A stretch of DNA of 37,481 bases. It comes from Candidatus Zapsychrus exili. Lineage in GTDB: Bacteria > Omnitrophota > Gorgyraeia > Zapsychrales > Zapsychraceae. The DNA lies in NCBI GenBank assembly GCA_030765585.1, contig JAVCCJ010000075.1, positions 1 through 37,481 of the forward strand, read 5' to 3'. Of the stretch, positions 17,889 through 25,918 are shown one piece after another. How positions within the stretch are numbered: the first letter of the stretch is position 1; the number at the start of each line of letters is the position of its first letter. A program made the translations under genes and the position numbers. The notes below the pieces were generated by a model. That model did no database searches, had not been told where the DNA came from, and saw only the letters and a list, made by a program, of their open reading frames with translations.

Positions 17889-19394
17889 ATGAAAGTATAT
17901 TTAGCAGGTTTTAATGTTGATACAGCTGTTCTAGAAGAATTACAAAAAAAGGCAGAGCCTAGAGAAGATGTCACACCCGAAGTTATATCTGCTGCATATG
18001 CCAGAATAAGTAGAGATCCGAGAAAAATTAACGAGATAAGAGAGGCTGCTCGAGGAGAAGTTGAGCGTTCGCGCAAGTCTAACTCAACAATCATATTTAA
18101 AATGGGGCATCATTCAGTTGCTGAGCATGCTGTTTTTAATTTGGATGTGATAGGTCTTTCAAGATTTTGCATGGAAGATTTAGAAAAATTTCGCCTATGT
18201 TCTTATACAGAAAAGTCTCAAAGATATATAACCCTTGATAATGATTATGTTGTGCCGAAAGAAATAAAAGACACAAATTTAGAGAGTAAATTTGTCGATA
18301 TGATTCAAAAACAAAATGAGGCATATTTTGTTCTTTTTGAAAAATTGAAGAAACATGTTTTTGAAAAACATTCTGATTTAGCTCTTGATTCAAAGAATCA
18401 TAGTTTACTAGAGGGATGGGCAAAAGAAGACGCTAGATATATTACGGCTTTGGCAACTGAATCTCAAGTAGGATTAACGGTTAATGCTCGTAATTTTGAG
18501 CTTATGTTAAGAAGATTTGCGTCACATCCGCTAGCAGAGGTTAAGCAGCTTGGTCGACAACTGTATGAGAAAATAGAAAAGGTTGCTCCATCAATTGTAC
18601 TTTTTCATCAAGAAAATGATCGAGATAGTAAAACTTTTTCTGATTTAAAAGAAGTTGCAAATAAAATAATAAATGATTCTGGTGAATCTACAAAACAATC
18701 AAAAGAGGTTGAGTTAGTTGAATATACAAAAGAAGGCGATCTCATTGTTGCAGCATCTTTGTTGCATGTTTCAACTAAACAGCCGTATGAAAAATGTAAG
18801 GACATCGTAAGAAATCTTTCTAGGGAAGAATTAGAAAAAATATTTAAAACAGCATGGGGGAATATGCAATTTTATGATTCTATGCTTCGCGAGTTTGAAT
18901 ATGTGAACCTTACCTTTAATGTTGAATTATCTTCTGCATGTTTTGGCCAACTTAAGCGTCATAGAATGTCAACAATAACAGCGCAACCTTATGATATAGA
19001 TTTAGGTATAACAATTCCTGATAGAATTAAAGAAATTGGCGCTGATGGATATTTTAAAGAAATAGTTGAACGGACAAATGAAGTTTATAAAGAGTTAAAA
19101 GCTCAAGTGCCAGAAGTAGCTCCATATATTTTAACAAATGCGCATAGAAAGCGCGTATTAATAAGAGTAAATGCACGCGAACTTTATCATATATCTCGTT
19201 TAAGAGAAGATGCCCATGCCCAGTGGGATATACAAAATGTTTCTTGTGATATGGTAGCACAAGCCAAAGAGGTTATGCCGCTAACTTTTGGTCTTATTGG
19301 TGGAAAAGATAAATATAATGAGATTTTTAAGAACATTTATGGCAAATTGCCAAAAGTAACAGAAGCTGTTTTGCCTGCGGCAAGGAAGATATAA
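17889..19394 (+). CDS. thyX: Tandem (duplicated) FAD-dependent thymidylate synthase-like protein
   Basis: 501 aa with two ThyX-like halves: MGHHSVAEHAVFNL...CSYTEKSQRY...EDARYITALATESQVGLTVNARNFELMLRRF; second GQLKRHRMST...VNARELYHISRLREDAHAQWDI. Confidence 0.85.
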   Translation: MKVYLAGFNVDTAVLEELQKKAEPREDVTPEVISAAYARISRDPRKINEIREAARGEVERSRKSNSTIIFKMGHHSVAEHAVFNLDVIGLSRFCMEDLEKFRLCSYTEKSQRYITLDNDYVVPKEIKDTNLESKFVDMIQKQNEAYFVLFEKLKKHVFEKHSDLALDSKNHSLLEGWAKEDARYITALATESQVGLTVNARNFELMLRRFASHPLAEVKQLGRQLYEKIEKVAPSIVLFHQENDRDSKTFSDLKEVANKIINDSGESTKQSKEVELVEYTKEGDLIVAASLLHVSTKQPYEKCKDIVRNLSREELEKIFKTAWGNMQFYDSMLREFEYVNLTFNVELSSACFGQLKRHRMSTITAQPYDIDLGITIPDRIKEIGADGYFKEIVERTNEVYKELKAQVPEVAPYILTNAHRKRVLIRVNARELYHISRLREDAHAQWDIQNVSCDMVAQAKEVMPLTFGLIGGKDKYNEIFKNIYGKLPKVTEAVLPAARKI

Positions 19395-19429
19395 ATATTT
19401 TAGCGCTAAATGTTAAAACAAGAAAATAT

Positions 19430-19458
19430 TTGACAAGAATGTGCTTGGAGAGTATATT
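19430..19458 (+). promoter_or_regulatory. Promoter of NfnAB-like/gdhA operon (TTGACA-17-TATATT)
   Basis: TTGACA 19430-19435, TATATT 19453-19458. Confidence 0.75.
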
Positions 19459-19468
19459 AACTTTGCTT

Positions 19469-19526
19469 GATAAGGCGATGAAGTCTTATTGGTAATCTTT
19501 TTATACAGGTTTCAAAGAGGGAACTG
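19469..19526 (+). promoter_or_regulatory. Putative ANTAR dual hairpin: GAUAAGGC-GAUGAA-GUCUUAUU and CAGGUUUC-AAAGAG-GGAACUG
   Basis: Two hexaloop hairpins with C-G closing pair and G at loop position 4. Confidence 0.65.
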
Positions 19527-19565
19527 ATCTGATATTCTAGATTCTTGTGTCCATAAAGTAAACAT

Positions 19566-19601
19566 CCTCAAATAACTGCTAAAGGTTTTTGAGGGTTTTT
19601 T
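19566..19601 (+). terminator. Leader intrinsic terminator upstream of the NfnAB-like operon
   Basis: CCTCAAATAAC / GTTTTTGAGG stem followed by T6, 35 bp upstream of the start codon. Confidence 0.75.
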
Positions 19602-19636
19602 ATGCCTAAAAACTTAGTATTAAAATTTCTAATAAA

Positions 19637-20500
19637 ATGAACAAAATTATTCAAAAAATACAATTGTCAGAAGAGGTTTTTAAGATTATGGTTGAAGCTC
19701 AACTAATATCTGAAGAATGTCTTGCTGGCCAATTTATACTTTTGCAGGTTGATGAGAATGGAGAAAGGATTCCTTTAACTATTGTAGATTCTGATAAAGA
19801 AAAAGGAACGATTGATCTTATATTTCAGGCTGTAGGCAAAACAACACATTTACTTGCCGAGCTAAATGTTGGCGATGAAATATTAAATCTTGTAGGTCCT
19901 TTAGGAACGCCAACACATATTGAAAAATTAGGAACTGTTGTGTGTGTAGGTGGTGGTATTGGGGTCGCGCCAGCATATCCTATTGCAAAGGCAATGAAAG
20001 CTGCAGGAAATAAACTTATTGTAATTATCGGTGCGCGCAATAAAGATCTGATTATCCTTGAAGAAGAAATGAAAGAAATAGCTGATGAGCTAATAATATG
20101 TACTGATGACGGTTCTTATGGACAGAAAACTTTGGTTACTGGTCCTTTAAAGGAATTATGCGAAAAAGATAATAAGCCTGATTTGGTTGTTGCTATAGGT
20201 CCTCCTATTATGATGAAGTTTTGTGCTGAAACTACTAGGCCTTATGAGGTCTCTACAGTTGTTTCTCTTAATACTATTATGATTGATGGAACCGGTATGT
20301 GTGGAGGCTGTCGTGTAACGGTAGGGGATAAAGTTAAATTTGTATGTGTCGACGGCCCAGAATTTGATGGACATCTTGTTGATTTTGATAATATGATGCA
20401 ACGTCTTAAAACGTATAAAAAACATGAGGACAAAGCTCATGAGCAATGTCATTTAGATATGAAAATAAAGAGTAAACAAAATAGAAATGAACCTGCCTAA
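19637..20500 (+). CDS. NfnA/SudB-like ferredoxin-NADP+ reductase subunit (FAD/NAD-binding + 2Fe-2S)
   Basis: VVCVGGGIGVAPAYPIAKAMK; C-terminal DGTGMCGGCRVTVGDKVKFVCVDGPEFDGHLVDF. Confidence 0.9.
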   Translation: MNKIIQKIQLSEEVFKIMVEAQLISEECLAGQFILLQVDENGERIPLTIVDSDKEKGTIDLIFQAVGKTTHLLAELNVGDEILNLVGPLGTPTHIEKLGTVVCVGGGIGVAPAYPIAKAMKAAGNKLIVIIGARNKDLIILEEEMKEIADELIICTDDGSYGQKTLVTGPLKELCEKDNKPDLVVAIGPPIMMKFCAETTRPYEVSTVVSLNTIMIDGTGMCGGCRVTVGDKVKFVCVDGPEFDGHLVDFDNMMQRLKTYKKHEDKAHEQCHLDMKIKSKQNRNEPA

Positions 20501-21926
20501 TCATAAAGAATTAAAGTCCAAAGAACGTATGGCTATTCCTGCTCAAGAGATGCCTGTGCAAGATGCTAAAGTGCGAAGAGATAATATGAGCGAGGTTGCT
20601 TTAGGATATACTCAAGAACAGGCGCAGCTAGAAGCTATGCGATGTCTTCAGTGTAAAACAGCTCCTTGTGTAGCAGGTTGCCCTGTTCAAATAGATATTC
20701 CAGGATTTATTGGTGCAATAGCAAATGGAGATAATAAAGCTGCAATAGACATTCTTAAACAAAATAGTTTGTTACCTGCTGTTTGTGGAAGAGTTTGTCC
20801 TCAAGAAACGCAATGTCAGGCGCCATGTACTGTTGGGAAGAGCCTTAAAGATGTAAACAAAGCTGTTTCTGTTGGAAGACTTGAGCGTTTTGTTGCTGAT
20901 TGGGAACGCGATAATAATATGGTTACATCTCCAGAAGTAAAGAAAGAGACTGGCAAAAAAGTTGCAATTGTTGGTAGCGGTCCTGCAAGTATAACAGTCG
21001 CAGCTGATGTAAGACGCCAAGGACACTCAGTTACAATGTTTGAAGCATTTCATAAAACAGGTGGAGTTATGGTTTATGGTATTCCTGAGTTTCGTTTGCC
21101 TAAAAAGATTGTACAAATGGAAATAGATTCTCTTGAGGCGATGGGGGTTGAAGTTAAGACTAATTTTGTTGTTGGCCGCACAAGAAAACTTTTAGACTTT
21201 ATGGAAAAAGATGGTTTTGATGCAATATTTGTTGGAACAGGAGCAGGTTTGCCGCGCTTTATGAACATTGAGGGAGAAAATCTTGTAGGTGTTTTTTCTG
21301 CAAATGAATATTTGACTCGTACAAATTTAATGAAAGCTTATGATAAAAAAAATTCTCATACTCCGATTTTTAATTCGCGTAAGGTTGCTGTATTTGGTGG
21401 CGGTAATGTAGCGATGGATGCAGCACGAACGGCGGTACGTCTTGGCGCAGATGAAGTACATCTTATATATAGGCGTACAGAAGTTGAGATGCCAGCACGG
21501 GTAGAAGAAGGTCATCATGCAAAAGAAGAAGGAGTTATTTTTCATTTACTTGAAAATGCGAAACGTATTTTAGGAGACGAGAACGGTTGTGTGAAGGCAA
21601 TAGAGTGTCTGCGTTATAAATTAGGAGAGCCAGATGATTCAGGAAGACGTCGTCCAGTAGTTGTTGAGGGGAGCGAATTTATTATAGATTTGGATACTGT
21701 TATTGTTGCGATTGGTAATGATTCAAATCCTTTAATAAAACAAACAACGCCAGATTTAGAAACCAACAAGTGGGGCAATATTATTGCAGATGAAAATTGT
21801 AAAACCTCAATTGATGGTATTTATGCTGGAGGAGATATTGTTCTAGGAGCAGCGACAGTTATTTTGGCAATGGGTCAAGGAAGAGCTGCTGCAAAAGCTA
21901 TAAATGATTATTTGAATATTTTGTGA
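20487..21926 (+). CDS. NfnB/SudA-like (GltD-homologous) NADPH oxidoreductase, annotated in many genomes as gltA
   Basis: CLQCKTAPCVAGCPVQIDIPGFI Fe-S region, VAIVGSGPAS FAD motif, VAVFGGGNVAMDAARTA NAD(P) motif; overlaps upstream gene by 14 nt. Confidence 0.9.
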   Translation: MNLPNHKELKSKERMAIPAQEMPVQDAKVRRDNMSEVALGYTQEQAQLEAMRCLQCKTAPCVAGCPVQIDIPGFIGAIANGDNKAAIDILKQNSLLPAVCGRVCPQETQCQAPCTVGKSLKDVNKAVSVGRLERFVADWERDNNMVTSPEVKKETGKKVAIVGSGPASITVAADVRRQGHSVTMFEAFHKTGGVMVYGIPEFRLPKKIVQMEIDSLEAMGVEVKTNFVVGRTRKLLDFMEKDGFDAIFVGTGAGLPRFMNIEGENLVGVFSANEYLTRTNLMKAYDKKNSHTPIFNSRKVAVFGGGNVAMDAARTAVRLGADEVHLIYRRTEVEMPARVEEGHHAKEEGVIFHLLENAKRILGDENGCVKAIECLRYKLGEPDDSGRRRPVVVEGSEFIIDLDTVIVAIGNDSNPLIKQTTPDLETNKWGNIIADENCKTSIDGIYAGGDIVLGAATVILAMGQGRAAAKAINDYLNIL

Positions 21927-21954
21927 AATAAACAACATTTTCAAAGGAGACGAA

Positions 21955-22440
21955 ATGGGCAGATTTACTAAAGATGGAAGATTAGTTATCCCATTAAAGG
22001 AAAGAAAAAAGGTTAAAGCTAAAGAGGATGAGGTTAGGTATGTAATAGATAAGGCATATTGTCCTAAGGGCTGTAACATAATCGATCCTGAGCATAAAAT
22101 AAATAATTATCCTGGATTACGCATTAAATTTAAGAGGCCAAAATCAGAAGGAGAGTTTGTTCTTTCTGCTATTGAAGGAGATTTTGATAAAATAATTTTA
22201 TCAGGAGAGCTAAAAAATAAAGTTAAAGATGACCTTTTTTGCCCTCACTGTGGATGTATGTTTGAGAAGTTAATTGCTTGTAATTGTAAGCCTGATGCAG
22301 ATATGGTTGTAATAGGTTTAACTCCTAAGTTAGATTTTAACAATGCAATAACATTTTGCAATGTTACTGGATGCACAAACGGTACATTTGTTAAATCAGG
22401 AGATGCTATTAGACACATTAGGTTAGGGTTTTCGTATTAA
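21955..22440 (+). CDS. Conserved-looking hypothetical protein with multiple Cys metal-ligand motifs
   Basis: 161 aa ORF with RBS; YCPKGC, FCPHCGC, ACNC, FCNVTGC; sits between the NfnB-like gene and gdhA. Confidence 0.7.
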   Translation: MGRFTKDGRLVIPLKERKKVKAKEDEVRYVIDKAYCPKGCNIIDPEHKINNYPGLRIKFKRPKSEGEFVLSAIEGDFDKIILSGELKNKVKDDLFCPHCGCMFEKLIACNCKPDADMVVIGLTPKLDFNNAITFCNVTGCTNGTFVKSGDAIRHIRLGFSY

Positions 22441-22475
22441 AAGAAAAAATAATTTTTTAAAAAAAGGAGATAAAA

Positions 22476-23816
22476 ATGGCAGATTTGACCATAAAAGATT
22501 TTATGGATAAGGTAATTGCAAAAAATCCAGGCGAATCAGAGTTTCATCAAGCAGTTCAAGAAGTTGCAGAAGCAGTAATCCCTTTTATTAATAAAAATCC
22601 GAAGTACAGAGAAGCAAAGATTTTAGAAAGAATAGCAGAGCCAGAGAGAGTAATTATGTTTCGCGTTCCTTGGCTAGATGATAAGGGTGAAGTTCAAATA
22701 AATAGAGGTTTTCGTGTCGAAATGAATAGTGCTATTGGGCCTTATAAAGGAGGACTTCGTTTACATCCAACTGTTTATTTAGGTCTATTGAAATTTTTAG
22801 CTTTTGAGCAAGTATTCAAAAACAGCCTTACAACGCTTCCTATGGGTGGTGGTAAGGGTGGTTCTGATTTTGATCCTAAAGGAAAGTCAGATAATAAATA
22901 TATGAAGTTTTGTAAAAGATTTATGACAGAACCACAAAGACATATTGGACCTGACACTGATGTTCCTGCTGGAGATATTGGTACAGGAGGTCGTGAAATA
23001 GGCTTTATGTTTGGTCAATATAAAAGATTAAGAAATGAGTTTACAGGAATTCTTACAGGAAAAGGTTTAAATTGGGGTGGAAGTCTTATTCGTCCTGAAG
23101 CTACAGGTTACGGATGTGTTTATTTTACTGAAGAGATGTTAAAAGCAAAAGGTGATTCTCTTAAGGGTAAAGTTTGTACTATATCTGGATCAGGAAACGT
23201 TGCGCAATACACTGCTGAAAAAGTAAATCAATTAGGTGGAAAATGTGTTACTCTTTCAGATTCAGGTGGAACAGTTTATGATCCTGACGGAATAGATGCA
23301 GAAAAATTAGCATATGTTATGGAGCTAAAGAATGTAAAACGCGGCCGTATTAAAGAATACGCAGATAAATATGGTTGTAAATATCTTGAAGGTAAAAATC
23401 CTTGGAGTGTAAAATGTGACGTCGCTTTTCCATCTGCTACTCAAAATGAAATAAATGAAGCTGATGCAAAAGAATTAATCAAAAATGGTTGTATGGCTGT
23501 TGGAGAAGGCGCTAATATGCCAACAACTCCTGAAGGCGTAGAAGTTTTCCAAAAGGCTAAAATTTGTTATGGTCCTGGTAAAGCAGCTAATGCAGGTGGA
23601 GTTGCAACTTCTGGTTTAGAGATGTCTCAAAATAGTCAAAGACTTGCTTGGACTCGTGATGAAGTAGATACAAAATTACAAGGAATTATGGTAGCTATTC
23701 ATAAGCAATGTGAGAAATATGGTAAAGATGGCGACTATATAGATTACGTAAAAGGTGCTAATATTGGTGGCTTTGTAAAAGTTGCTGATGCTATGTTAGA
23801 CCAAGGCGTTGTTTAA
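22476..23816 (+). CDS. gdhA: NADP-type glutamate dehydrogenase
   Basis: KGGLRLHPTVYLGLLKFLAFEQVFKNSLTTLPMGGGKGGSDFDPKGKSD; good RBS AAAAAGGAG. Confidence 0.96.
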   Translation: MADLTIKDFMDKVIAKNPGESEFHQAVQEVAEAVIPFINKNPKYREAKILERIAEPERVIMFRVPWLDDKGEVQINRGFRVEMNSAIGPYKGGLRLHPTVYLGLLKFLAFEQVFKNSLTTLPMGGGKGGSDFDPKGKSDNKYMKFCKRFMTEPQRHIGPDTDVPAGDIGTGGREIGFMFGQYKRLRNEFTGILTGKGLNWGGSLIRPEATGYGCVYFTEEMLKAKGDSLKGKVCTISGSGNVAQYTAEKVNQLGGKCVTLSDSGGTVYDPDGIDAEKLAYVMELKNVKRGRIKEYADKYGCKYLEGKNPWSVKCDVAFPSATQNEINEADAKELIKNGCMAVGEGANMPTTPEGVEVFQKAKICYGPGKAANAGGVATSGLEMSQNSQRLAWTRDEVDTKLQGIMVAIHKQCEKYGKDGDYIDYVKGANIGGFVKVADAMLDQGVV

Positions 23817-23836
23817 ATAATAGCTGAAGTTATATG

Positions 23837-23869
23837 CCCCCGTTAGAGTAATTTCTGACGGGGGTTTTT
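23837..23869 (+). terminator. Intrinsic terminator after gdhA
   Basis: CCCCCGTTAGA-gtaatt-TCTGACGGGGG followed by TTTTT. Confidence 0.93.
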
Positions 23870-24000
23870 ATATGTTTTTAAGTTTTATCTTAAAATAAAA
23901 GCAAATTAGTGCTCTAAAATAAATAGTTAGACTTTTTGTGTATCTTTAACGTATAATGAAGAACATTTTTAAAGTACTTATTTTAAGAAAGGAATATTAT

Positions 24001-24480
24001 ATGAGAAAGTTATTTATATTAATACTATTAGCTATTATTGTTTCTGGTTGCGCACAAGATTCTACTAAGGCTGTTTCAGAAGAAAGTAAGCCAATAGTAA
24101 ATTATTTAGAAGAGGGCAAGAAATCTTTACAAGAGGGCGATATAGCTGGTGCCATAAGCAATCTTGACAGAGCGGTAATACAAAACCCTAGAGATTTGAC
24201 AGGTTATGTTATTTTAGGTCAACTTTATATGAGACTTAACAATGTCCCTAAAGCAATAGAAGTTTTGTTAGCTTCTACAAGAGTTCGTCAAGATAACGGA
24301 GAAGTTTATTATTTGCTAGCTAATTGTTTTATGATTCTTGGCAAGAGCACTGAAGCTATAGAAACTGCAAAAAAGAGTGTAGATATATTTTTAAAGCAAA
24401 AAGAAGAGGGTAGGTTAAAAAAGTCTCTTGTGTTGTTAAAATCTTTAGTGGATGCTAGCGAATCTAATCAAGATAAATAA
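24001..24480 (+). CDS. TPR-repeat lipoprotein (start likely 24001 rather than 23956)
   Basis: MRKLFILILLAIIVSGCAQD lipobox; TPR-like GDIAGAISNLDRAVIQNPRDLTGYVILGQLYMRLN. Confidence 0.8.
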   Translation: MRKLFILILLAIIVSGCAQDSTKAVSEESKPIVNYLEEGKKSLQEGDIAGAISNLDRAVIQNPRDLTGYVILGQLYMRLNNVPKAIEVLLASTRVRQDNGEVYYLLANCFMILGKSTEAIETAKKSVDIFLKQKEEGRLKKSLVLLKSLVDASESNQDK

Positions 24481-24606
24481 GTAAACCCAACCACGTACTT
24501 GCATTTGTAGAATAGTTAATATAAATTATATTTAAATATAATATTAGTAATAACATATTAATATTACTATTAAATAGAAGTCTATATATTGACTATAAAA
24601 TTGATA

Positions 24607-24634
24607 TTGACAAAATAGAACTTAATGATATATT
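24607..24634 (+). promoter_or_regulatory. Promoter of carA leader (TTGACA-16-TATATT)
   Basis: TTGACA 24607-24612, TATATT 24629-24634. Confidence 0.7.
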
Positions 24635-24692
24635 GATGCAGGCAGCACAAGATAATTAAAAGCAGTAACTCCAATAAGGTTTTTTAAAAGCG

Positions 24693-24751
24693 TTTCTTGT
24701 AGCATTGAAGTTATAAGATTTATGCTAGCTACAAGAAATCTTTGTTTCTTT
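24693..24751 (+). promoter_or_regulatory. carA leader attenuator: UCUUGUAGC-AUUGAA-GUUAUAAGA hairpin mutually exclusive with UUUCUUGUAGC/GCUACAAGAAA terminator
   Basis: 9-bp hexaloop hairpin 24695-24718 shares its 5' arm with an 11-bp terminator stem (24693-24703 / 24728-24738) followed by U-rich TCTTTGTTTCTTT. Confidence 0.65.
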
Positions 24752-24815
24752 AAAAGAAATATTTTAGACTACGAAGCTTTCCTGCCCTAAAACCTTTATT
24801 TAAACAGAAAAATAG

Positions 24816-25916
24816 ATGAATAAAGCAATTTTATATTTAGAAGATGGGACCAGTTTTTGTGGTACCAGTCTCTCTACAAAGGGGACGAGTGCTGGTGAGG
24901 TCATATTTAATACCTCAATGACTGGTTATCAAGAAATCCTAACAGACCCTTCCTACGCAGGTCAGATCGTTGTAATGACTTATCCTTTGATAGGTAATTA
25001 TGGTGTAAACGAAGAAGACATAGAATCTCAAAAAGTACATGTTAAGGGTTTTGTTGTAAAAGAATTCTGCAGGAAACATTCCAATTACAGGGCAACCGCA
25101 AGCATCATAGATTATCTGGATAAGAACAATATAGTAGCAATTGAGGGAATAGATACTCGCGCTTTAACTCGTCATTTAAGAGAAGCTGGCGCAATGAAAG
25201 CAATTATATCTACAGAAGATTTTGATCCTAAAAGTTTAGCTAAAAAGTTAGAAAATGTTCCTTCAATGGAAGGAAGTGATTGGGTTAAACAGGTTTCTAC
25301 AAAAGAGAAATATGTTTGGCCAATGGATGGCAAAGAGGTTCTTTTTAAGGTTGCAGCAATTGATTGTGGAATCAAGTTTAATATATTAAGAATACTTGCA
25401 AGCTTGGGTTGTGAAGTGCATGTCTTTCCAGCAAAGTCTACTTATGATGAGATTATGGCAGTTGAACCCGACGGTCTTTTTGTTTCAAACGGACCAGGAG
25501 ATCCTGCAGCGATTGATTATGTAATTGAGAATATAAAAAAGTTTTTTGGAGTTATTCCAATTTTTGGAATCTGCCTAGGACACCAAATGATTGGTTTAGC
25601 CTTAGGAGGGAAAACTTACAAATTAAAATTTGGCCATCACGGAGCAAATCATCCTGTTAAGCATTTACTTGATAATAGAGTTTGTATAACATCACAAAAT
25701 CATGGATTTTGTGTAGACTTATCAAGCTTGAGCGAAGATGAAGTAGAGATGATAGATGTTAATCTTAATGACCAGACACTTGAAGGTGTCAGACATAAGA
25801 AATATCCAATACTTTCGTTTCAGCATCATCCTGAAGCTTCTCCTGGACCTCATGATGCGAAGTACTTGTTTAAATATTTTGTTGATATGATAAAAGAAAA
25901 GAAAGCTAAAAGTTAA
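24816..25916 (+). CDS. carA: Carbamoyl-phosphate synthase small subunit
   Basis: [65 protein letters not shown]. Confidence 0.97.
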   Translation: MNKAILYLEDGTSFCGTSLSTKGTSAGEVIFNTSMTGYQEILTDPSYAGQIVVMTYPLIGNYGVNEEDIESQKVHVKGFVVKEFCRKHSNYRATASIIDYLDKNNIVAIEGIDTRALTRHLREAGAMKAIISTEDFDPKSLAKKLENVPSMEGSDWVKQVSTKEKYVWPMDGKEVLFKVAAIDCGIKFNILRILASLGCEVHVFPAKSTYDEIMAVEPDGLFVSNGPGDPAAIDYVIENIKKFFGVIPIFGICLGHQMIGLALGGKTYKLKFGHHGANHPVKHLLDNRVCITSQNHGFCVDLSSLSEDEVEMIDVNLNDQTLEGVRHKKYPILSFQHHPEASPGPHDAKYLFKYFVDMIKEKKAKS

Positions 25917-25918
25917 AT

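Noticed and set aside
24640-24692. A P1 partner hairpin in the carA leader (for example UGC-AGGCA-GCA or CC-AAUAA-GG)
   Set aside because: These loops are 5 nt and lack A1/G4; the first overlaps the region just after the -10 box. Not called.
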